Source: Sandarakinorhabdus sp. (GTDB lineage: Bacteria > Pseudomonadota > Alphaproteobacteria > Sphingomonadales > Sphingomonadaceae). From it: a DNA stretch of 12,765 bases. Shown one piece after another: positions 6,304 to 12,765 of the stretch (the first letter of the stretch is position 1; each line of letters opens with the position of its first letter). Made by a program: the position numbers and the translations under genes. The DNA lies in NCBI GenBank assembly GCA_025458465.1, contig JALOSK010000028.1, forward strand, positions 1 to 12,765, given 5' to 3'. Below the pieces are notes generated by a model. It was not told where the DNA came from. It worked only from the letters and a program-made list of their open reading frames with translations, and did no database searches.

Positions 6304-8118
6304 TCACCAACCGCACTGCTGGCCCTTGTTCTGCTGCTTCAGCCACGCGTGCAGCGGCGCGAAATAGGCCAGCATGGCCTTGCCGCTCATCTGGTCGCTG
6401 CCCGTGAAGGCCTTCAGCGCTTCTGGCCACGGTTTGGCCATGCCCATTTCCAGCATCGCGTTCAGCTTGGCGCCCACCGCCTTGTCGCCATAGACGGAAC
6501 AGCGGTGCAGCGGGCCTTTCCAGCCAGCCTGCTTGCAGGCCGCTTCATAGAACTGGAACTGCAGGATGCGCGCCAGGAAATAGCGGGCATAGGGCGTGTT
6601 GCCGGGGATGTGATACTTGGCGCCGGGATCGAAGGCATCGGCCGGGCGCTCGCCGGGGGGCACGATCCCCTGATAGCGGAGGCGCAAGTCCGTCCACGCC
6701 TTGTTGTAATCGGCGGGCCTGGTTTCGCCGGAAAACACGCCCCAGCGCCATTTGTCGACCAGTGCCGTCCACGGCATGCCGGGCACCTTCTCCATCGCCT
6801 GTCGCAACAGCAGGCCAATGTCACGGCTGGCATCGGGCACCTTTTCGGCGCCCAGAAGGCCCACCTTCACCAGATATTCCGGCGTGACATTCAACGCTGC
6901 CCAATCCCCGATGGCCTCGTGGAATCCATCGTTGGCGCTGTTCAGGTAGAGATAGGGCTGCTTGTTGTAGGCGCGCTGATAATAATTATGGCCCAGCTCG
7001 TGGTGGATGGTCACGAAGTCGGTGGCATTGACCTTTATGCACATCTTGATGCGCAGATCATCCTTGTTGTCGAGGTCCCAGGCGCTGGCATGGCACACCA
7101 CCTCGCGGTCGGCGGGCTTGGTGAACTGGCTGCGCTTCCAGAATGTGTCGGGCAGCGGCGCGAAGCCCAGCGAGGAATAGAAATTCTCGCCATGGCGAAC
7201 CATCTCCAGCGGGCCGGCGTTCTTCGACACCAACAGCTCGCCGATGTCATAACCAACATCGCCGGCGCCCTTGGGCGCCACCACGTCATAGATGCTGTCC
7301 CACTGCTGCGCCCACATGTTGCCCAGCAGATCGGCCCTGATCGGCCCGGTCTTAGGCTGCACGGCATCGCCATATTTCGCATTCAACTGCGTGCGCGTGT
7401 AGCAATGGAGATCGGTGTAGAGCGGCATCACCTCGGCCAGCAGGCGATCGACCAGCCTTTCAAAATCCGCCGCCGGCATGTCGTATCCGGCGCGCCACAT
7501 CGCGCCGGTGTCGGCAAAGCCCAGCTCCTTCGCCCCGGCGTTGGCGATCTCGACCAGCCTTGCATAATCGGCGGCCATCGGCGTGCCGACCTTGTGCCAG
7601 CTTTCCCACATTTCCTTCAGCACCTTGGGGTCACGCTCCGTGCCCATCAGCGCCTCGATGTCGTTGCCGCCGGTTTCCTGGCCGCGCACCGTGCCCTTGC
7701 CCTTGCCGTAGGTGGATTGCAGGCGGGTGGCGATCTCGGCCAGTTCCTGGGCGGCGCCCGGCGTGTCGGGCGCGGGCAGCACGATGGCCTGACGCAGCAG
7801 GAACAGCTTGCGCGCGGTATCGGCATCCAGGCCGGTCACGTTGTTGAACCGCGCCGCTTCCTTGGCCAGCTTCACCTGCAACAGCGTGCCTTCGGCGCCG
7901 GCATCGGCAGCCATGGCGTCGGTATCGTCGGTGATGTGCGTGGCGTTCACCTAGAACACCCGCTGTGCCTTGTCGCTGTAGGCCGAAAGCTGGGCTTCGG
8001 CGTCGGCAACGAAGGCCTTGGCCTCGGCCACCGTGGGTTGGGCGGGAGCAGGTTCGGCGGCGTGGGCGGTTGCCGGCAGCAGCAGCGCTGCGGCCAGTGC
8101 GATGTGCGAGATGTTCAT
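6304..8118 (-). pseudogene. M2 family (ACE-like) peptidyl-dipeptidase gene interrupted by an in-frame amber codon
   Basis: Read from ATG 8118 this is a 604-codon M2 metallopeptidase gene with one TAG at codon 56. Codons 1-55 give a Sec signal peptide (MNISHIALAAALLLP...AHA) and the mature start PTVAEAKAFVADAEAQLSAY. After the TAG the same frame continues without a shift for 548 codons with every family landmark: VNATHITDDTDA, zinc site HHELGHNYY (HELGH at 373-377 in full numbering), third ligand E401 in DGFHEAIGDW, and the ending FAPLHAWLKQQNKGQ. M2 enzymes cleave C-terminal dipeptides from oligopeptides, here presumably in the periplasm. M2 relatives carry Trp just before the (V/Y)NxxxIT stretch, so TGG to TAG is the simplest history. 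A restart at GTG 7950, directly after the stop, would give a 548-residue protein with no signal. GAGGGGAG (8126-8133) supports start 8118; the upstream hydrolase ends 13 nt before it. Confidence 0.88.
7951..7953 (-). other. In-frame amber (TAG) codon inside the M2 peptidase gene
   Basis: The plus strand reads CTA here, so the sense strand reads GTGTTC-TAG-GTGAAC. Flanking translation is AQRVF-stop-VNATHITDD. Both sides align to one continuous M2 protein in the same frame, so this is a single-base nonsense change (or an error in the sequence), not a gene boundary. Confidence 0.9.
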
Positions 8119-8125
8119 GGCAATG

Positions 8126-8133
8126 CTCCCCTC
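8126..8133 (-). promoter_or_regulatory. Ribosome binding site of the M2 peptidase gene
   Basis: GAGGGGAG on the minus strand, 7 nt before ATG 8118, overlaps the stop of the upstream hydrolase. It shows that translation begins at 8118 (signal-peptide start) rather than at the in-frame ATG 8142. Confidence 0.7.
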
Positions 8134-8884
8134 AATATCCATGCCCCAACCACGCGGCGATGGCGGTGCCGAAATCCGCTTTGGTCACCGCGCTCATGTG
8201 GTTGCCCGGGATTTCCACCAGCGCCGCGTTTGGCAGCGCCAGCGCCAGATCGGCCGCGGAACCATTGTCGCGGTCATCCACCCCGCACAGTACCAGGCAG
8301 CGCGTGTCCAGCGTGTGCAGCACATCGGCCGGCGTTGATTGCTGGCTGTTCAGCAGCAGGCGCACGGCGGCGGTGTCCACCTTGTTCTGCTTCATGAAGG
8401 CGGCGGCAAAGGCTTCCGGGCTGCCGGCGGGCCAGCCGTCCGGCCGGTCGATCACCCGGCGAAAGAAATCGGCGCGTCGGGTGCCACCGGTGATGCCTTC
8501 CAGGCCCATCCCGGCCAAGATGGCGCGCGCCGGCTGCATGCCGCGCGCCAGCAGCCGCACCAAGGTGCGTGCGCCCAGCGAATAACCGGCAAGATCGAAA
8601 TCGGTCAGGCCCAGCTGCGCCACCAGCGCCTCGATATCCAGCGCCAGCACATCGGGCGGATAGGCGGCCAGATCGTGCGGGGCGGCGCTTTGGCCGTGGG
8701 CACGGAAATCCGGCATGATTGCCCGGAAACCGGCGCCGGCAATCTCGGCCGCCGCGCCGAACTTGCGCCAGTTCATCTCGCCCGATGAAAACAGCCCATG
8801 CAGCAGGATGATCGGGCGGCCCTCGCCGATTTCGGCCACGGCCAGATCGGCGCCATCGAAACCGCGATAACGGCCGGCCAGCAT
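8132..8884 (-). CDS. Alpha/beta hydrolase
   Basis: A 250-residue alpha/beta-hydrolase fold enzyme without signal peptide. The oxyanion-hole stretch is IILLHGLFSS (25-34). The nucleophile elbow is GYSLGA with S102. The likely acid is D203 or D204 in LVLCGVDDRDN, and the catalytic His is H229 in EIPGNHMSAV. The cap region around 130-170 is short. Motifs and size resemble the esterase/BphD-like group, but the substrate cannot be assigned. The start ATG overlaps the stop of the dsbA-like gene by one base (TGATG), so translation is almost certainly coupled. The product is predicted cytosolic although both neighbours are exported. Confidence 0.92.
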   Translation of the reverse strand: MLAGRYRGFDGADLAVAEIGEGRPIILLHGLFSSGEMNWRKFGAAAEIAGAGFRAIMPDFRAHGQSAAPHDLAAYPPDVLALDIEALVAQLGLTDFDLAGYSLGARTLVRLLARGMQPARAILAGMGLEGITGGTRRADFFRRVIDRPDGWPAGSPEAFAAAFMKQNKVDTAAVRLLLNSQQSTPADVLHTLDTRCLVLCGVDDRDNGSAADLALALPNAALVEIPGNHMSAVTKADFGTAIAAWLGHGY

Positions 8885-9639
8885 CAGCCGGCTCGGCCCG
8901 CCCGCGCCGCGGTGACGGCTTCCTTCAGCCGATCAAAGCCCACGGCGCCGGACAGGATGCGATCACCAACCACGTAACTGGGTGTGCCGGTCAGGCCCAG
9001 TTCGCGGCCCAGCATCAGGTTGCGATCAATCTCCGCCTTCAGGCTGGCGTTCTGCAGATCGGCCGTGGTGCGATCCTGGTTCAGGCCCACGCCCTTCACG
9101 ATGCCCATGGTGCGGGCCAGGCTCACCCGGCCGGGGCTGGCGAACATGGCATCGTGGAACTTCACGTAACCACCCTGCTGCGCGGCCGAAAGGCTGGCCA
9201 TTGCTGCTTCCGTGCTGGCCGGGGACAGCACGGGGAAATCGCGATAGATCACCATCAGCTTGGGATCCTCGCGCAGCAGCCGCGCCACGTCCTGGCTGCC
9301 CTGCCGGCAATAGGGGCAGGCATAATCGAAGAACACCACCAGCTTCACGTCGCCGTTGGGATTGCCGGCCACTGTGCCGGGGAACGGTTTTTCGATGGCC
9401 GCACGGTTGGCGGCCAGCGCTTTGCGCGCTTCGGACTGTTCCAGCCGCGCCACGGCTTCGGGGATGATTTCGGGGTGGTTCAGGATGTAATCGCGAACGA
9501 TGGCCTCGATTTCCGCCCGGCCCGGCCGGTTGGCGGCCTGGCCCTGGGCGATGGCGGCGCCCGCACCCACACCAATGCCCGCAATGGCCAGCGCCACTCC
9601 GGCTGCCATGCTCAGCCGCCGCTGCCAGAAATTGGCCAT
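8884..9639 (-). CDS. DsbA-family periplasmic thiol oxidoreductase
   Basis: A 251-residue exported thioredoxin-fold protein. The N-terminal signal peptide (hydrophobic run MAAGVALAIAGIGVGAG, ending AAIAQ) is followed by a helical stretch (EIEAIVRDYILNHPEIIPEA, 42-61) typical of DsbA/ScsC-like proteins. The active site is FFDYACPYC with C108 and C111, a CPYC variant of the CPHC/CPYC group. The cis-proline loop is TGTPSYVV with P220. Predicted role: forming or isomerising disulfides in periplasmic proteins. ATG 9639 is preceded by AAGAGG (9645-9650) with 5-nt spacing, located in the end of the M48 gene 2 nt upstream. The gene is sandwiched between a BepA-like protease and a hydrolase. Whether it is an oxidase or an isomerase cannot be decided. 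Confidence 0.93.
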   Translation of the reverse strand: MANFWQRRLSMAAGVALAIAGIGVGAGAAIAQGQAANRPGRAEIEAIVRDYILNHPEIIPEAVARLEQSEARKALAANRAAIEKPFPGTVAGNPNGDVKLVVFFDYACPYCRQGSQDVARLLREDPKLMVIYRDFPVLSPASTEAAMASLSAAQQGGYVKFHDAMFASPGRVSLARTMGIVKGVGLNQDRTTADLQNASLKAEIDRNLMLGRELGLTGTPSYVVGDRILSGAVGFDRLKEAVTAARAGRAG

Positions 9640-9641
9640 TG

Positions 9642-10988
9642 TTACCTCTTCTTCTTTTTCTGCTGTTCCAGCGCGTCGCCGGCCACCATCATGATGTCAT
9701 CCGCCCGGATAAAGTCAGGCGAGCCTGCCGGCAAGGCGGCGCGTGCCAACCGGGCATTCATCATGGCGCCCATGGCATTGCCTTCAAGGCTGAAACGTTC
9801 GGCGGCGGCCAGCGCGGCACGCGGCTTGTCCCCGCGCCGGTCATAAATCACGCCAAGCTGGTACCAGGTGAAGGGATTTTCCCGATCCAGCGCCACCGAT
9901 TTCTTCAACAGCGGCTCGGCCTCGGTCTGCAGGGCCGGCGTTTCGCTGGAAACCAGCGCATGCCCCAGCAGCGTGAGGATCATCGGTTCGAACGGCGCCC
10001 GATCGGCGGCGTGGCGCAGCACCGGGATGGCATCATCAACCTTGCCGGATTCCAGCAGGATCTGGCCCTGCAATTCCAGGAAGAAGGGATCGTCCGGCGC
10101 CTTTGCCACCAGTTGTGCGGCGTTGGCCATCGCCTGATCCGGATAGCCCGAACGGTGCCAGGCATAGGCGCGGGCATAGAGCGCGGCCGGCGTGTTCACC
10201 CCATCGGGATATTTCTGCATGACGATGCGCGGTTCCTCGACGAAACCGATCAGCTTGCCCTTGATCCGCTCGAACCGGGCCTGCAGCCGCGGATCAGCCG
10301 GTTTGTTCCAGGCTGCATCCTTCTCGTACACGGCCAGCAGGTTGCTGATGCGCGTGCCCGACAGCGGGTGGGTGCGCACATATTCGTTGTTCTGCGGGAT
10401 CGCGAGGCGGAACTCCTGGTTCTGCAACTTCTTGAAGAAATCGATGGAGCCGCGGCCCGAAATGCCGGCCTTCGAAAGAAACACCGCGCCGGCCTGATCG
10501 GTGCGGCTTTCCTGATCGCGGGTGAAGGCGAGGAACTTGCCCATCGCCGCCGTCTGCCCCATGCCAAGGATGGCCATGCCGGCCTCGCCGGCGCCGGCGG
10601 CCATCGCGGCCACCGCACCGATCAGCGACAGGATGGAAATGCGGCTGGCCGGGCCGGCGCCTTCGTTGAACCGCACGTTGTGGCCGGCCGCGATATGGCC
10701 CAGTTCGTGGGCGATCACGCCCTGCAGTTCGTTCACATTGTCGGCCGCGATGATCAGGCCCGAATGGATGAACACATTCTGGCCGCCGGTCACGAAGGCG
10801 TTGATGCTGTTGTCCCCCACCAGGATGAAGTGGACGTTGTTCGGCTCAAGCCCGGCCGCCAGCACGAGATCGCGGCTGATGTCACGAAAAAATGCCTCGG
10901 TTTCCGCATCGCGCAGGATCGACTGCGCCACCGCCGGACCCGGCAACAGGGTGAGCAGAATCGCCAGCAAGGCAAGAAATGCGCGCAC
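9642..10988 (-). CDS. BepA/YfgC-like M48 metalloprotease with TPR domain
   Basis: About 448 residues from GTG 10988. A Sec signal peptide (RAFLALLAILLTLLPGPAVAQ) is followed by an M48 peptidase domain, numbered here from the upstream GTG (subtract 2 for 10988): zinc site HELGH at 96-100 and third ligand E162 in RDQESRTDQAG. HPLSGTRISNL (209-219) is the usual downstream motif. A hydrophobic stretch at about 120-150 may sit on the membrane. TPR-like helices fill about 265-400 (for example FTWYQLGVIYDRRGDKPRA). This architecture is that of BepA, which proteolyses or matures outer-membrane proteins such as LptD. GTG 10994 is an alternative start, but AAAGGGG abuts it directly, whereas it lies 6 nt before GTG 10988. 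The tail is lysine-rich. The gene lies 87 nt after rpoN and heads the protease-dsbA-hydrolase-M2 run. Confidence 0.92.
   Translation of the reverse strand: MRAFLALLAILLTLLPGPAVAQSILRDAETEAFFRDISRDLVLAAGLEPNNVHFILVGDNSINAFVTGGQNVFIHSGLIIAADNVNELQGVIAHELGHIAAGHNVRFNEGAGPASRISILSLIGAVAAMAAGAGEAGMAILGMGQTAAMGKFLAFTRDQESRTDQAGAVFLSKAGISGRGSIDFFKKLQNQEFRLAIPQNNEYVRTHPLSGTRISNLLAVYEKDAAWNKPADPRLQARFERIKGKLIGFVEEPRIVMQKYPDGVNTPAALYARAYAWHRSGYPDQAMANAAQLVAKAPDDPFFLELQGQILLESGKVDDAIPVLRHAADRAPFEPMILTLLGHALVSSETPALQTEAEPLLKKSVALDRENPFTWYQLGVIYDRRGDKPRAALAAAERFSLEGNAMGAMMNARLARAALPAGSPDFIRADDIMMVAGDALEQQKKKKR
9645..9650 (-). promoter_or_regulatory. Ribosome binding site of the dsbA-like gene
   Basis: AAGAGG on the minus strand, formed by the last Lys/Arg codons of the M48 gene, lies 5 nt before ATG 9639. 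The lysine-rich tail of the upstream protein (QQKKKKR) and this ribosome site share the same bases. Confidence 0.65.
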
Positions 10989-11075
10989 GGTCACCCCCTT
11001 TGCCTAGCATAGTTGAACTGGCGGTGAAGGGGCCGCCCTGTCGCGCCAGAGGCTGCGCGCCACGGGCCGCGCGCC
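10989..11075 (-). other. Gap between rpoN and the M48 protease gene
   Basis: This short gap holds AAAGGGG (10995-11001), the ribosome site that favours GTG 10988. Nearer rpoN, GCGCGC appears twice around an 8-nt spacer and could fold, but no T-run follows, so I do not call a terminator. A promoter for the downstream run could lie here or in the rpoN 3' end; none is clear. Confidence 0.5.
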
Positions 11076-12575
11076 CTATGCTGCCCGCAGTGCCCGCGCC
11101 CGGCGCCGCTGCACCGATGATCCCAGCCCCAGTGCCTCGCGATACTTGGCCACGGTGCGCCGGGCGATGTCGAAACCCTCGGCCTCCAGCAGCTCCACCA
11201 GTCTGTCGTCGGACAGCACATCATCGCCTTCAGCTGCGATCAGCCTGGCGATGCGGTCCTTCACGGCCAGCGCCGACGCGGCCTCGCCATCGCCGGATGC
11301 GACGCCTGAGGTGAAGAAATATTTCAGCTCGAACAGGCCGCGTTCGCACAGCAGATACTTGTTGCTGGTCACGCGGCTGATGGTCGATTCATGCATCTCC
11401 ACCAGATCCGCCACCTGCCGCAGGGTCAGCGGCTTCAACTGGCTCACGCCCACCTCGAAGAAGCCCTGCTGCAGCCGCACGATTTCGGTGGAAACCCGCA
11501 CGATGGTGCGGGCGCGCTGATCCAGCGCCTTCAGCAGCCAGTTGGCGCTGGACACACATTCGTTCAGGAAGCTGTGGGTGGTCTTGTCTGCGCCGTTTGC
11601 CAGTTCGGCATGATAGTCGCGATCGATGATCAGGCGCGGCAGAGTCGCCTGGTTGAGGCTGATCTGCCAGCCGTCGGCCCCGCGCACCACGAACACATCG
11701 GGCACCACGGGTGTGGCGGTATCGGCGGCATGGCGCAGGCCGGGCTTGGGATCATAGGATTTCAGCTCGCGGATCATGTCCACGATGTCGTCCCGATCCA
11801 CCCGGCACAGGCGCATCAGGCCGTTCATGTCCCCACGCGCCACCAGATCGAGGTTCAGCAGCAGCTTGTGCATCGCCGGATCGCAGCGATCGGCAGCGCG
11901 GGCCTGGGCGATCAGGCATTCCGACAGGCTGCGCGCGGCAACGCCCACCGGATCGAACATCTGCACCTGCAGCAGAACCGCCTCGCACCTGGCAGGCGAA
12001 ACATCCAGCCGATCGGCAATCTCGTCGATCGGTTCGGCCAGATAACCGCACTCGTCCAGCCCATCGATGATGAAGCGCGCGATGGCCAGATCAAGTCCCT
12101 CGAAGGTGGTGGTGGCCTGCCGTTCCAGCACCTCGGCCAGCGTCTCGCCGCCGCTGGCGATGCGGTCGAAATCGAAGCCGTCGTCTTCGCTGCCGCCGGC
12201 ACTGGCGCGCTCGCCCCAATCAGCCGGCTGGTCTGACGCGCAGTCGTGATGGAAACGCTCGCCGGTGTAATCGGCTTCCAGCGGCGCGCCGCTTTCCGGC
12301 AGGCCATCCTTCAACAGTTGCTCCAGCCCGGTGCTGGTCACGTCCTCGATGGCCGTGACAGGCTCGGGCGCGGCATCGACGCCGCCCACCACCACGGGCT
12401 CCGGCGGATCGGCCGCGTCGCCGGCAGCGAGCAGCGGGTTGCGTTCCAGTTCCTCACCGATCCAGCCTTCCAGCTCGACATTGGTGAGCGTGAGCAGCTT
12501 GATGGCCAGCTGCAGCTGGGGCGTCATCACCAGCTGCTGTGATTGCCTCAGTTCAAGGCGCGGCCCCAGGGCCAT
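11076..12575 (-). CDS. rpoN: RNA polymerase sigma-54 factor RpoN
   Basis: A 499-residue sigma-54. Region I (1-50) is the Gln/Leu-rich activator-interacting segment (LELRQSQQLVMTPQLQLAI). An acidic, variable region II spans about 50-140. The core-binding region III includes QMFDPVGVAARSLSECL (205-221) and SYDPKPG (273-279). A helix-turn-helix lies at about 383-407 (LTLRQVADLVEMHESTISR). The RpoN box ARRTVAKYRE at 471-480 is intact and reads the -24 promoter element. All functional parts are present, so the factor should be active with AAA+ activators encoded elsewhere. It follows lptB by 24 nt, the classic alphaproteobacterial and gammaproteobacterial arrangement. The downstream hpf/ptsN genes often seen after rpoN are absent; an M48 protease gene follows instead. 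The ribosome site is weak (GGA about 9 nt before ATG), suggesting coupling to lptB. Confidence 0.97.
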   Translation of the reverse strand: MALGPRLELRQSQQLVMTPQLQLAIKLLTLTNVELEGWIGEELERNPLLAAGDAADPPEPVVVGGVDAAPEPVTAIEDVTSTGLEQLLKDGLPESGAPLEADYTGERFHHDCASDQPADWGERASAGGSEDDGFDFDRIASGGETLAEVLERQATTTFEGLDLAIARFIIDGLDECGYLAEPIDEIADRLDVSPARCEAVLLQVQMFDPVGVAARSLSECLIAQARAADRCDPAMHKLLLNLDLVARGDMNGLMRLCRVDRDDIVDMIRELKSYDPKPGLRHAADTATPVVPDVFVVRGADGWQISLNQATLPRLIIDRDYHAELANGADKTTHSFLNECVSSANWLLKALDQRARTIVRVSTEIVRLQQGFFEVGVSQLKPLTLRQVADLVEMHESTISRVTSNKYLLCERGLFELKYFFTSGVASGDGEAASALAVKDRIARLIAAEGDDVLSDDRLVELLEAEGFDIARRTVAKYREALGLGSSVQRRRARALRAA

Positions 12576-12599
12576 CTCAGATGGTCCGGCTTGCCCGCA

Positions 12600-12765
12600 T
12601 CACAGGCTGAAATCCTCGCCCAGATAGACGCGGCGCACGGTTTCATCGGCCACCAGTGCTTCGGGCGTGCCTTCGAACAGCACCCGGCCATCATAGATGA
12701 TGCAGGCGCGGTTCACGATTTCCAGCGTTTCGCGCACGTTGTGATCGGTGATCAGCACGCCGATG
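12600..12765 (-). CDS. lptB: LPS export ABC transporter ATP-binding protein LptB (C-terminal end only)
   Basis: Only the last 54 codons and the TGA are in the window; the gene continues past the right edge. The visible sequence [16 protein letters not shown] contains the ABC switch/H-loop histidine (TDHNVRETL), followed by [19 protein letters not shown] and the ending [11 protein letters not shown]. The [10 protein letters not shown] stretch and the [10 protein letters not shown] tail are diagnostic of LptB rather than of general ABC ATPases. LptB powers extraction of LPS from the inner membrane with LptFG and LptC. The position directly before rpoN supports the call. Confidence 0.95.
   Translation of the reverse strand, partial: IGVLITDHNVRETLEIVNRACIIYDGRVLFEGTPEALVADETVRRVYLGEDFSL

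Noticed and set aside
6169..8397. 742-codon plus-strand open frame
   Set aside because: It is antisense to the M2 peptidase and hydrolase genes, which show clear family motifs. Its length results from GC-rich codon bias, and its product shows no recognisable motif.
10992..10994. GTG at 10994 as the start of the M48 protease
   Set aside because: The AAAGGGG ribosome site touches this codon, leaving no spacing; GTG 10988 has a 6-nt spacing.
9639..11012. 457-codon plus-strand open frame
   Set aside because: It mirrors the M48 protease gene on the opposite strand and has no family features.
11045..11072. Terminator after rpoN (GCGCGC pairs)
   Set aside because: A stem is possible, but no T-run follows in the direction of transcription, and such GC pairing is frequent by chance in this DNA.

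Overview
The window reads as chromosomal DNA of a high-GC alphaproteobacterium, most likely a sphingomonad. The clues are an ActS/RegB-ActR/RegA redox two-component pair beside a SenC/Sco gene, an lptB-rpoN junction, and DUF885 and M2 peptidases of the type common in that order. Genus-level placement is not possible from the sequence alone. There are no RNA genes, insertion sequences, prophage genes or CRISPR arrays. The window is almost fully coding, and the longest stretch without a gene is 259 bases (3528-3786).

Layout. (1) Positions 1-4386, all on the minus strand: a secreted ankyrin-repeat protein, a 259-nt gap filled with a 36-bp tandem repeat, regB (sensor kinase), regA (response regulator), and a DUF885 peptidase-like protein running off the left edge. 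(2) Positions 4452-6296, plus strand: sco/senC, overlapped by a YcgN-type cysteine-cluster gene, then a YgjP/DUF45-type zinc peptidase. The 65-nt divergent gap between blocks 1 and 2 holds a perfect 8-bp inverted repeat. (3) Positions 6304-12765, all on the minus strand and read from the right edge leftward: the lptB 3' end, rpoN (sigma-54), a BepA-like M48/TPR protease, a DsbA-type thiol oxidoreductase, an alpha/beta hydrolase, and an M2 (ACE-like) peptidase gene.

How the genes fit together. The RegBA-Sco block is a recognisable redox/respiration locus: a quinone-responsive kinase, its DNA-binding regulator, and a copper chaperone for cytochrome oxidase. The right-hand block is envelope-oriented: LPS export ATPase, outer-membrane proteostasis protease, and periplasmic disulfide chemistry. 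From the M48 gene to the M2 gene, neighbours are separated by at most 13 nt or overlap by 1 nt, so this part looks like one transcript.

Most notable observations: (a) the M2 peptidase gene is intact except for one in-frame amber codon at codon 56, where a Trp is expected; (b) the RegB homologue contains no cysteine at all, with Ser at the exact position of the known redox-switch Cys (phospho-His +40); (c) the same RegB has Gly instead of Thr/Asn at phospho-His +4, the phosphatase position; (d) the 36-bp hairpin-forming repeat array sits between the ankyrin gene and regB; (e) a candidate operator lies in the ankyrin/sco divergent promoter region.
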